From Halarcobacter sp. (lineage in GTDB: Bacteria > Campylobacterota > Campylobacteria > Campylobacterales > Arcobacteraceae), in assembly GCA_030145305.1 (NCBI GenBank), contig JAQYVX010000009.1, positions 62,001 through 126,000 on the forward strand: 64,000 bases of DNA, in the 5' to 3' direction. The notes below the pieces were generated by a model. It ran no database searches. It had not been told where the DNA came from and worked only from the letters and a program-made list of their open reading frames with translations. Positions 46,166 through 53,703 of the stretch are shown piece after piece. The translations under genes and the position numbers were made by a program. Position 1 is the first letter of the stretch, and every line of letters begins with the position of its first letter.

Positions 46166-46396
46166 TTAATTACAAGCTCCACTTTCTTTAATAGCCTTTT
46201 TTAATTTTTCAAACTTTTGCTTTTCAATATACAAAGTTAACCATGACTCAACCCAATAAGGTATTTCTCTATCACTTGTTCCCCAATTAGTTACAGTACC
46301 CGCAGTAGTACCAAGTATTACAGAAAATTCTTTTTTTGTTAAGTCTGCTTTTTTTAACAGTTCATTAAATTTATTTTTATTCATTTTATCCGCCAA
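46166..46396 (-). CDS. Small HTH regulator (Cro/XRE-like)
   Basis: A protein of 76 residues with an HTH at about 14-40 (ADLTKKEFSVILGTTAGTVTNWGTSD) of the phage repressor/Cro type. It is upstream of, and on the same strand as, the TIR-like/channel operon (63-base gap). It is divergent from the small genes at 46515, with an operator-like inverted repeat between. It probably controls both directions. Confidence 0.75.
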   Translation of the reverse strand: MADKMNKNKFNELLKKADLTKKEFSVILGTTAGTVTNWGTSDREIPYWVESWLTLYIEKQKFEKLKKAIKESGACN

Positions 46397-46432
46397 GATA
46401 TTTATTTGATTAGGATTATATCATAATTATTA

Positions 46433-46481
46433 ATCATTTGAGTGTGTTCCTCTTGACATTATAATCAAATGATGTTACTAT
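46433..46481. promoter_or_regulatory. Divergent promoter with operator-like inverted repeat
   Basis: TTGACA (46453-46458), 17 bases, then TACTAT (46476-46481) form a good sigma70 promoter for the rightward small genes. ATCATTTGA (46433-46441) and TCAAATGAT (46465-46473) are exact inverted copies flanking the -35 box, which suits binding by the HTH regulator. A TATAAT box for the leftward gene lies near 46416-46421. Confidence 0.65.
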
Positions 46482-46514
46482 TTCACTATAAACAAACAAA
46501 TGAGGAGTATTAAA

Positions 46515-46742
46515 ATGAATAAAAAAATTATTGGTGCAAATAAAATCGTACATATTGAAGATAATATTAAAGGAGTAATGGTTTTACTTGATGGTTTAGC
46601 TCATGCGGAAGAAACAGGAGCACACCCATTTCAAAAAGACGCATATTACACATTACATTATGCACTTGAAAAAGCTTTAAAAGATTTATCAACAATAAAA
46701 GATTCTGTTAGTTATATGCAAAACACACTACAAAAAAACTAA
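46515..46742 (+). CDS. Small hypothetical protein
   Basis: The start is taken as the ATG at 46515 (MNKKIIGANK), because the alternative ATG at 46500 overlaps the ribosome site GAGGAG. It has 75 residues and a helical C-terminal half (TLHYALEKALKDLSTIKDSV). No known family. It is first in a run of three small genes under the strong divergent promoter. Confidence 0.65.
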   Translation: MNKKIIGANKIVHIEDNIKGVMVLLDGLAHAEETGAHPFQKDAYYTLHYALEKALKDLSTIKDSVSYMQNTLQKN

Positions 46743-46763
46743 AAAACATAAAAGGGGTATAAT

Positions 46764-47030
46764 ATGAAAAAAGAAATTAAAGGTTTTACAAATGAACAAG
46801 AAAAAGAAATCAATGAAGTAAGTGAATTGCATTATGATAACATTTCTCAAGGTCTTGCTATTCTTAAAATGTACAAAGAATACTTAAAAGGAAGTGACGA
46901 CAAAACGCAAGAACTATTTAGTATTGAAATGGAAAAAGTTTTAGAGGTTGCAATTGAAAAAATTGAGCCTACAAGTTGCTTATTGTGTGAAACAAGTGTT
47001 AATAGTGACTATTTAATAAACCCATGTTAA
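46764..47030 (+). CDS. Small hypothetical protein
   Basis: A protein of 88 residues, acidic and mostly helical (EQEKEINEVSELHYDNISQGLAILKMYKEYLKG). A C-terminal CLLC and a terminal Cys might bind metal. It lies 21 bases after the previous gene and is followed by the ribbon-helix-helix gene. I recognise no family. Confidence 0.65.
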   Translation: MKKEIKGFTNEQEKEINEVSELHYDNISQGLAILKMYKEYLKGSDDKTQELFSIEMEKVLEVAIEKIEPTSCLLCETSVNSDYLINPC

Positions 47031-47065
47031 ATAACCTCTTTTATAAAATTTAATGGAGTATTTTA

Positions 47066-47272
47066 ATGGAAATCAATTCTTTATGTTGGAGAGATGACAA
47101 AAGAGGTCGTCCAATAGTGAAAGATAAAAAAATCAATGTACCAAGAGTCGTTGTTAAAGAAAGTATTCTAGTTGAGATTGAAAAACTAGCTATTGAATTA
47201 AATATTTCAAGAAGTGAAGTTTTTCAACGGGCACTTGAGGCTTTTATAATTATTCAAAGAGGTAATCAATAA
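47066..47272 (+). CDS. Ribbon-helix-helix DNA-binding protein
   Basis: A protein of 68 residues. The pattern of a beta strand (PRVVVKESILVEIEKLAIELNISRSEVFQRALEAFI, about 28-63) is that of the ribbon-helix-helix class of small repressors and plasmid/phage regulators. It is last in the small-gene run. No toxin gene is adjacent, so an antitoxin role is not supported. Confidence 0.7.
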   Translation: MEINSLCWRDDKRGRPIVKDKKINVPRVVVKESILVEIEKLAIELNISRSEVFQRALEAFIIIQRGNQ

Positions 47273-47397
47273 TTTAGATTTAATATAAAGCCCTATAAGG
47301 TCATTTTAGTGTATTGTAGTCCATCTTAACAGTAAAAAGACCGTATAGAGCAAATATAAGAGTAAAATATTTAAAGTATTCTCATTTTAAATAAATA

Positions 47398-47426
47398 TTG
47401 ACATGAAAAACTATTTTAGATATAAT
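47398..47426 (+). promoter_or_regulatory. Consensus sigma70 promoter of an orphan RNA
   Basis: TTGACA (47398-47403), an exact 17-base spacer, and TATAAT (47421-47426). Both boxes and the spacing are perfect, which is rare in this AT-rich window. The expected start is near 47433. Confidence 0.8.
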
Positions 47427-47432
47427 CCCCGC

Positions 47433-47662
47433 CATAAAATTAATGTTACAAAATAATAATTAGTTAGATTAATTCAAAAAATACTTAATTAAAATTAAGT
47501 TTATTTAAGAATTATGTGTTAGAATGAATGTATACAAAAGGTAATTGCGAAACGATTAAGGAGTTATAAGATGAATTTAAGAGGATTTACAGATAGATAA
47601 ACTATCTAAATAATAAAGACTAAAAAGGGGAGTGAGTTTAAAAACTTACTCCCCTTTTTTTT
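47433..47662 (+). ncRNA. Candidate short RNA with two mini-ORFs
   Basis: A transcript of about 230 bases is bounded by a consensus promoter and a strong terminator, with no full-size gene. It contains two tiny frames: 47528-47569 (13 codons, MYTKGNCETIKEL) and, one base later, 47571-47600 (9 codons, MNLRGFTDR) behind AAGGAG at a 7-base spacing. A small hairpin AGATAG/CTATCT follows. It could be a regulatory RNA, a leader-peptide relic or an mRNA for mini-proteins. Confidence 0.6.
47623..47662 (+). terminator. Strong Rho-independent terminator
   Basis: AAAAGGGGAGTGAGTTT and AAACTTACTCCCCTTTT pair over about 17 bases (one G-T) with a tiny loop, followed by TTTT. It ends the orphan RNA just before the convergent membrane-protein gene. 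Confidence 0.9.
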
Positions 47663-47663
47663 A

Positions 47664-48353
47664 CTAGTCTCTAGTTGTACCATTTTTCTTTTTTTCTGTC
47701 CATCTATCGACTAACCATTCAAAATTTACTGCAAAGTCTGGACTTTCTGTATCTCTTATGTGCTTTATATAATTTGAAAAAGACGTATAAGAGTCGATTG
47801 CCATTGCGTCCATACCGTCCTTAATTATCTGCTCATCAAAAGCACTATTTAAAATCCCAATTGCAAGATATTCATAATCATTTATTATTGCTCTTATATG
47901 GTTTTTGATTTTTTTACCATTTTCAGTGAGCTCATATTGTCCTGATTCACCTATATAATTATTATTTACAGTTTTACAAATCCATTCATGTATATCTTGA
48001 TAAGGTATAGAGTGACCTTTTTGCATTTCTTGAGAATAATCCATTTCAGTAAACTCCTCAAGCTTCTGTCTTTTTTCCCTTAACTCTTTTAATATTCTTA
48101 TTGACTCTGTCATTGATAACTGCCGTCTTGATAAATCAGTATTTGAAACTATCTGCTTATAAGCTATTAAAAGACCTATACTCATAATTGCAGTAACATA
48201 AATTACATATTTATCTTTTGCAACAATAGCTACATCACAATATGTTTTATATACTACATATCCCACAAAAAGCAATGCACCATAAACTAGACAGCGAACT
48301 ACACATTTTAAAAATTTATTAAACCAAAAGCCAAATTGTCTTTTTTTATCCAT
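47664..48353 (-). CDS. DUF4760-like membrane protein
   Basis: A protein of 229 residues. Two membrane helices (about 18-36 and 48-68) are followed by a cytoplasmic domain. The features (long helix with RRQLSMTESIRILKELREKRQKL near 76-98, then IRAIINDYEYLAIGILNSAFDEQIIKDGM) fit DUF4760-type proteins. The function is unknown. It is the last cargo gene before the integrase remnant. Confidence 0.65.
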   Translation of the reverse strand: MDKKRQFGFWFNKFLKCVVRCLVYGALLFVGYVVYKTYCDVAIVAKDKYVIYVTAIMSIGLLIAYKQIVSNTDLSRRQLSMTESIRILKELREKRQKLEEFTEMDYSQEMQKGHSIPYQDIHEWICKTVNNNYIGESGQYELTENGKKIKNHIRAIINDYEYLAIGILNSAFDEQIIKDGMDAMAIDSYTSFSNYIKHIRDTESPDFAVNFEWLVDRWTEKKKNGTTRD

Positions 48354-48440
48354 ACATACCCTTTAATTTGGTGAATTATATCTAAATTATTTATAAAAAT
48401 AAGTAACTTAATGATTATTTTAATTCTACTAATTATTAAT

Positions 48441-49563
48441 TTAAAGTCCGTCGATATAATCTGCGTACCATTGTATCAAGCCTCTTTTTTGATTGATATA
48501 TTTATTTAAAGTCTCTCTATTATACGCACTTCTTACCTTATTTCTGTCCGCGTGAGATAAACAAGCCTCGATTATAAATCCACTATAACCGTGATTCTCC
48601 TCATTTTCATAAGCTGTTGTTGAAAATGTACTCCTAAACCCATGCAAAGTCATTTGACCATCAAAACCAAGCTCAAGTTTTAAATAACGGCTTGTCGTTG
48701 CCCTACTCAAGTGTTTATTTGGATTATTATGAGCGGAGTGAAATATATATTTACTTTTAATCTTTGACTCCTCAAGGCACTCGTTTAAATCAAGTAGTAA
48801 ATCAAAGACTTGTTGCGGTATTGGATAAAGATAATCTTTTCTCGTCTTTGTATTCTCTGCGGGTATTAACCAAGTACGATTTTCAAAGTCAATATGCTTC
48901 CATTCTGATTTTAAAAGACTAGATATTCTTACAAACATATAAGGCAATATTTTAAGAGAATAAACCGCCGAATAATGATAATACTCTTTATCGTCCAATT
49001 TGAGACCGTGTATCTTTTTTATAAGCTCTTTGATGTCGTCCGTTTCTGTAAGTGCCTTATGATTTGTAATTTGCTCTCTCGGAAATAAATCCGTCACTTG
49101 AAAATCGACGGGATTATGCTTTAAATTGTAATTAACGACCGCAAAAGAGAAAATCCTTGATAAGTACCGATAAATCCTTTTAAGAGTGCTTGAGTGCTTT
49201 TTAAGCCTATTTAATAGATTTACAATATCAATTCGTTTTATACTGTTTATTTCAACCGCTCCAAGATGAGAATAAACATTTTTTTGGAGTGTTCCTCTAT
49301 AATTATAAGCCGTTGTCTCGTCAAGACGATGAGAGATTGAGTCAAGCCATTTTTCACCAACAAACTCAAGAGTCAAAAACTCTTGCTCTTTTTCAACCTT
49401 TTTTTGGTTTATTGGATTGATATTATTTTGTATTTGATTTCTTGCCTCATTTCGTTTATCTCTTGCCTCTTTAAGTGAGACCGTCGGATAATTTAAAATC
49501 TTTATCTTTTGGCTTTGCCTTTTTGATTTCTGTATCTGTAAGACCTTTTACAACTCTTGCCAT
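48441..49563 (-). pseudogene. P4-type integrase, broken by an internal deletion
   Basis: The frame begins at the ATG at 49563 with the DUF4102 arm domain (MARVVKGLTDTEIKKAKPKD...FKLSDG) and stops after 29 residues. The next frame continues with YPTVSLKEARDKRNEAR and the whole core and catalytic domains to 48441. Catalytic residues are visible there: Arg in FVRISSLLKSEW, HGFR, and LSHADRNKVRSAYNR. About 35-40 residues of the arm domain are missing. The junction base string TATCCGACGGT fits both flanks, so a microhomology deletion is likely. A TTG-started fragment of 311 residues (49376 down) may still be made but lacks the arm domain. Confidence 0.85.
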
Positions 49564-49588
49564 ATTATACCCCTAAAATATGTAGTTA

Positions 49589-49607
49589 ATACCGTTAATA
49601 GTACCGT
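49589..49607 (+). repeat. Right integrase arm-type site
   Basis: ATACCG-TTAAT-AGTACCGT lies 26 bases upstream of the integrase start and about 120 bases inside the right junction. It matches the left copy at 39101-39119 in all 14 non-spacer bases and in orientation. Confidence 0.55.
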
Positions 49608-49724
49608 GATTAATTCGCGTTTTCCTGATTTTTTATGATACACAATGAGTCTTTAAAAGTTCATTAAAGACCATAATTTAGAGTCTTATTGATATTTTGT
49701 GATTTTCTTAGATTTTTAATGATT

Positions 49725-49764
49725 TTATAAAAAATAATCTAAATCTAGGTGAATAAACATAAAG
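49725..49764. repeat. Right attachment site with dinB remnant
   Basis: On the minus strand, an ATG at 49760 begins MFIHLDLDYFL and a stop, compared with MFIHLDIDCFF at the start of dinB. The match includes ATAAACATAAAG exactly. It is the right copy of the island target. The remnant is a nonfunctional 11-codon frame. Confidence 0.75.
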
Positions 49765-49780
49765 GTATTTTATCTAAATA

Positions 49781-49815
49781 TGTTACATATTGCAAGAAGA
49801 TTACAATATGTAACA
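49781..49815. repeat. 12-bp perfect inverted repeat outside the right junction
   Basis: TGTTACATATTG and CAATATGTAACA surround 11 bases, between the chemoreceptor stop and the former dinB promoter region. It may be the chemoreceptor terminator (minus strand) or an operator of the old dinB promoter. Confidence 0.5.
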
Positions 49816-49834
49816 AATATAAAGTTTTTATAGT

Positions 49835-52222
49835 TTAAAAACTTTCCCATTCATCATCATCTTTTGAATTTTCAGCTTTTATGATTTTTGGATCTCTCTT
49901 TTGTATACTTTTTGTTTCATTTTTTTTATTATAGAAATTGTCATTTACTTTCTCTTTTGTTGTACTTTTAGTATTTTCATAAGAAGGAAGTTCTTTCTTT
50001 TCACTTTTTTCTATTTTTTCCACTTTTCTAATTGTAACACTATCTTTACCAATGAAATTCTTTTCATTTGCATCTGATACAATTAATTTAGCAATAGTAT
50101 CAGTCTCTACTGCAATATCACTAGTTTCTGAAGCAATACTTGCATTCTCTTGTGTTTTTCTATCTAAAGAGGCTACAGCATCATTTATTTGCTCTATTCC
50201 TAGAAGTTGTTCTTTAGTTGCATTTTCAACATGTGCAATTAAATCTACTGTTTTACTAATATTTTCATTTAAACCAGCATAACCGTTTATCATTTTATCA
50301 GCAATTTGTTTACCATCATTTGCTTTTGTATTAGCACTTTCAACTAAATTTTTAATTTCTTTTGCAGCTTCTGCACTTCTTGAAGCTAAGTTTCTTACCT
50401 CTTGAGCAACAACAGCAAAACCTTTTCCTGCTTCCCCAGCAGTTGCAGCTTCAACCGCAGCATTTAAACTTAAAATATTTGTTTGAAAAGCAATTTTATC
50501 AATAATTGTAATTGCTTCATTAATTGCAGATACTTGATTATTAATATCATCCATAGCTTCAGTTGTTTGAGTTGCTAAAGATTGTCCATCTTTTGCCGAT
50601 TCATTTAGTTGGTTCGTAAATTCAGCCATTTTAACTACATTTTGAGTATTTTGAGAAACATTTCCTGTAATTTGTTCCAAGGCAGCTGATGTTTCTTCTA
50701 AAGAAGCCGCTGCTTCATTTGAATTTATGTTTAACAAGTTTACATTTTCAAGTAAAATATTACTACTTTTATCTAATGTCATACCATTAGTTTTATTTTC
50801 AACTAACATACTATTAATTATTTCAGCAAGTGAATTTAACCCTTTTGAAGTCTCACCTGTTGGATTAGCTAATCTATGTGTAAAATCTAATTTTTGATAA
50901 TTTGTTAATGCTTTTTCAATAGTGTTAATATCATTATCAACTTTTTTGCTAATAGTGTCAAGCATTTCATTAAAAATTCGTTTTAATTCTTCTAAACTTT
51001 CATTTGTTGTTGAAACACTAATTATTTGACGTATTTTTCCTTGATTAACTAATTCAACTACTCTTTTTACATCATTAATTAATAACTCATCATCTTCAAT
51101 AAGTTTTTTAGTTTTTATAATATTATCATTAACAATTTTTGCCATTGTTCCTATTTCATCAGTACTATCAATATCAATAGGTTTTGCAATATCACTCTCT
51201 TTATTTAAAAATCTAAAGAAACCTAAAACTCCTTCTTGAAATACATTGATTTTAGAAGAAATCTGTTTTGGTATAATAATTCCACATAAAATCACTAAAA
51301 GAAGAACAATACTTGCAATAATTAAAGATGTGTTTACAATACTTTGATTAAGTTCTGCAACAGCAAGACCAATAATATCTTGATCTTTTTTTATAGATAA
51401 CTTAACATCTTCTGCTAATTTTGCAATATTTGGTCCAATTTTATTAAGTTGGTTATGAACAATATCATTTCTTTCTTTTATAATTTCAACAATTTCATAT
51501 ACACCTTTGTTATAAATAGAAATAAGTTCCATAGACTCTTTTAATTGTTCTATTCTTTGAGGATTTTGAATCTCTTTTTGTATATCAACAAGTTGATTTT
51601 TTAAAATATCAAACTCTTTTTTTGATCTAATAGCATCTTCTTCTCTGTTTGATTTAAGATATTTTTCTGTATATAGTCTTGCTAAAAGAACTGTTCTTAC
51701 AGCTTGTGCAACTGTAATTGCAGCATCTTTATCTCCATCATTGTTAGCACTTTGCATTACAGTTGATAAAAGTTCTTCAATCTTTTTTCCATTAATATTT
51801 AGATTATTATCTACAATGTCATTTCGTTTATCCATATCTTTTATAACTCTATAAAAAGATTCTTTATAAACAACTAACTCTTCAGACATCTTTTTAACCT
51901 GAGGTGCTCTACTTGATTTTTTTATCTCTTTTAATGCTTCATCTACAAAATCTGTCGTTGTTTTATAATAAAGGTCAAATTCATCAATTTCTTTTTGTAC
52001 TGGTTTAGCTAAATAATCTTTAACATTCATACGTAGCATCAACATATTTGATTGAACTCCACTTGCTAAGACACTATCTCTTGCCATTTCTCTATAATTA
52101 GAAAAACCCTCAGATGTCTTAGACACACCATAATTACTATACCCTGCTAACACTGCTACTAATATTGCAATTAGTAAAAATGCTCCAATCAACTTTAACT
52201 TTATTGATAAATTATTTAACAT
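49835..52222 (-). CDS. Methyl-accepting chemotaxis protein
   Basis: The start is taken as the ATG at 52222 behind AAAGGGAACGTT, giving 795 residues. A first membrane helix (about 12-29) is followed by a long four-helix-bundle-type periplasmic domain (to about 310) and a second helix (about 313-335). A HAMP-like segment and a signalling domain with [15 protein letters not shown] come next. The C-terminal tail (about 735-795) is Lys/Glu-rich and ends DDDEWESF, a possible tether for adaptation enzymes. The ligand is unknown. It is single, beside the second island. Confidence 0.93.
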   Translation of the reverse strand: MLNNLSIKLKLIGAFLLIAILVAVLAGYSNYGVSKTSEGFSNYREMARDSVLASGVQSNMLMLRMNVKDYLAKPVQKEIDEFDLYYKTTTDFVDEALKEIKKSSRAPQVKKMSEELVVYKESFYRVIKDMDKRNDIVDNNLNINGKKIEELLSTVMQSANNDGDKDAAITVAQAVRTVLLARLYTEKYLKSNREEDAIRSKKEFDILKNQLVDIQKEIQNPQRIEQLKESMELISIYNKGVYEIVEIIKERNDIVHNQLNKIGPNIAKLAEDVKLSIKKDQDIIGLAVAELNQSIVNTSLIIASIVLLLVILCGIIIPKQISSKINVFQEGVLGFFRFLNKESDIAKPIDIDSTDEIGTMAKIVNDNIIKTKKLIEDDELLINDVKRVVELVNQGKIRQIISVSTTNESLEELKRIFNEMLDTISKKVDNDINTIEKALTNYQKLDFTHRLANPTGETSKGLNSLAEIINSMLVENKTNGMTLDKSSNILLENVNLLNINSNEAAASLEETSAALEQITGNVSQNTQNVVKMAEFTNQLNESAKDGQSLATQTTEAMDDINNQVSAINEAITIIDKIAFQTNILSLNAAVEAATAGEAGKGFAVVAQEVRNLASRSAEAAKEIKNLVESANTKANDGKQIADKMINGYAGLNENISKTVDLIAHVENATKEQLLGIEQINDAVASLDRKTQENASIASETSDIAVETDTIAKLIVSDANEKNFIGKDSVTIRKVEKIEKSEKKELPSYENTKSTTKEKVNDNFYNKKNETKSIQKRDPKIIKAENSKDDDEWESF

Positions 52223-52400
52223 AACGTTCCCTTTATTTGTCACTAATACGTCATTATTTCATAATTATTATAAATTTATATTTAAAAAATCAAGATAAAA
52301 AATTATAATATAATTTATTGCTTTATTAATTATATTATCTATCTTGAGCTAAAGTTAACTTCTAGTTTTTTAGTGATATTATTTCATTTTTAAAGGATTT

Positions 52401-52571
52401 ATTATCAACTTAGAACCATGTAGAATGTGTAAAGCAGAAATTCAGTCAAAAATAGGACGATGCCCTTACTGTGGGACTTTAAATCCAACAGTAAAGTTAA
52501 AAGAGATATTTATTGGAATCGCAGGAGTATTACTGTTTATGTCTATTGTGACATATTTTGTAAATAATTAA
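52401..52571 (+). CDS. Zinc-ribbon mini-protein with a C-terminal helix; no AUG start
   Basis: A frame of about 55-56 codons reads INLEPCRMCKAEIQSKIGRC...YCGTLNP and then a membrane helix (about 36-53, EIFIGIAGVLLFMSIVTYFV). Two CxxC pairs (CRMC, CPYC) make a zinc ribbon. An AAAGGA ribosome site precedes ATT at 52401 and ATC at 52404, but no ATG, GTG or TTG occurs before the first cysteine. The only ATG would remove one Cys. Start at ATT or ATC is inferred. It ends 2 bases before the convergent rhomboid gene. Confidence 0.6.
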   Translation: MINLEPCRMCKAEIQSKIGRCPYCGTLNPTVKLKEIFIGIAGVLLFMSIVTYFVNN

Positions 52572-52573
52572 AG

Positions 52574-53107
52574 CTATTTATTTCTCATAACCCCTAAAAG
52601 AAGACCTATCCCTAATCCAATAAAGTGAGCATACCAAGCAATTGGAAGACCTATAAGTAGTGGTGCTACTGAGATAATTAATATCCAAGTAATTATTCCT
52701 TTTCTTTGATGTTTATCAAAATATGCATAAAATCCCATAAGTACGCAAATCGCACCAGAAGCTCCCACTAAATTAACTTGGCTATCTAAAAAGTAAATAT
52801 ATGCAAAACTTAAAAGAGAAGTTAATAATCCACCTATTAAATATACTATTGTAAAACCTTTTTTTCCAAAGATTTTTTCAATAGGATTTCCAAACTGATA
52901 AAGAACAAACATATTCATTCCAAGATGTCCTAAGCCACCATGAGCGAACATTGAGCTTAATGGTTGCCAAAAGAATCCACCTTCAATAAAATACATATTA
53001 AGGCCTAAATAAAGGCTACCATAGCTTATATTTGTTTGAAACAAGTACATAAGAACAGTTAAACCAATTGTAATATTTGTGAGTGTAAAATCTTTACTTT
53101 TGAACAT
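52574..53107 (-). CDS. Rhomboid-family intramembrane serine protease
   Basis: A protein of 177 residues with six membrane helices. The catalytic dyad is Ser117 in GASGAICVL and His161 in WYAHFIGLGIG. The Asn of the oxyanion hole (HLGMNMFVL, Asn65) is also present. It cuts membrane proteins within the bilayer. It is short, with no cytoplasmic domain. It overlaps the next upstream gene by 14 bases, so the two are co-transcribed. Confidence 0.94.
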   Translation of the reverse strand: MFKSKDFTLTNITIGLTVLMYLFQTNISYGSLYLGLNMYFIEGGFFWQPLSSMFAHGGLGHLGMNMFVLYQFGNPIEKIFGKKGFTIVYLIGGLLTSLLSFAYIYFLDSQVNLVGASGAICVLMGFYAYFDKHQRKGIITWILIISVAPLLIGLPIAWYAHFIGLGIGLLLGVMRNK

Positions 53108-53681
53108 TATTTTTAAATACCTTTATTGAGCAATCAACTCTTTGTTTTATCGCATTTTTATACATAAATGTAAAATCTGTATAAATCCTAAATATCTCTT
53201 TTGAATTAACTAAAAAAGAAGTCTTTAAAGACCCTGCTTTTAACTTGCACTCTTCATTTTTTTTATTTGGATTCTTCTTATCATTTTCAATAATCTCATA
53301 TTGAATTTTTACAAATTTTTTAATATCTTTTTTAGCTTCACTTCCAATTGAATCTACAAAAAACTTATCAACTTCTTTCAAAGTTATAAAAGTTTTTATA
53401 TTTGATTTCATATATTCTGCTGGTAAAAATGCACCATCTAAAATATAATAACCTTTTTCTAAAGCATTTATAGAACTATTTAAAAGTTTTTGATTAAAAA
53501 TCTTTGAATAAGTGTATTCATCTTTTTCACATTGTAGTTTAACAATCTCATTTTTAGAGTTTTTACTCTCATCTTTTCTAATATATTTTGTATATAAAAC
53601 TAAAACAATAGAGATTATTATAATTGTAGCAAGAGAAAAGAAGTTATTTACAACTTGACTATCTCTTGCTCCACGTTTCAT
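53094..53681 (-). CDS. Hypothetical membrane-anchored protein
   Basis: A protein of 195 residues with one N-terminal helix (about 12-29) and an extracytoplasmic domain. Two features stand out: EKGYYILDGAFLPAEYMKSN near 75-95 and a C-terminal strand-rich part with conserved Cys (KEIFRIYTDFTFMYKNAIKQRVDCSIKVF). It lies between lon and the rhomboid gene and overlaps the latter. Family not recognised. Confidence 0.7.
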   Translation of the reverse strand: MKRGARDSQVVNNFFSLATIIIISIVLVLYTKYIRKDESKNSKNEIVKLQCEKDEYTYSKIFNQKLLNSSINALEKGYYILDGAFLPAEYMKSNIKTFITLKEVDKFFVDSIGSEAKKDIKKFVKIQYEIIENDKKNPNKKNEECKLKAGSLKTSFLVNSKEIFRIYTDFTFMYKNAIKQRVDCSIKVFKNNVQK

Positions 53682-53703
53682 TTTTTTTATTTTTTCATCT
53701 TAA

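Larger units (their letters stand above)
39051..49760. mobile_element. P4-integrase-type genomic island in dinB
   Basis: The ends are a direct repeat of the dinB 5' end (39015-39054 and 49725-49764). A P4-type integrase remnant lies just inside the right end, and matched ATACCG-N5-AGTACCGT sites lie inside both ends. Cargo: a repeat array, HTH, SprT-like and hypothetical genes, a second intact tyrosine recombinase, a HEPN-motif gene, a TIR-like/channel operon, small phage-type regulators, a short orphan RNA and a membrane protein. The P4-type integrase is broken, so the island is probably fixed unless helped in trans. Confidence 0.75.

Noticed and set aside
47066-47272. Antitoxin of a toxin-antitoxin pair
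   Set aside because: The ribbon-helix-helix protein could be one, but no toxin-like gene is adjacent. The upstream 88-residue protein has no RelE, MazF or similar motif.
49335-49376. Independent start of a short integrase at TTG 49376
   Set aside because: The codons upstream of 49376 continue the integrase arm region (YPTVSLKEAR...), so the short frame is a fragment of a broken gene and not a natural short enzyme.
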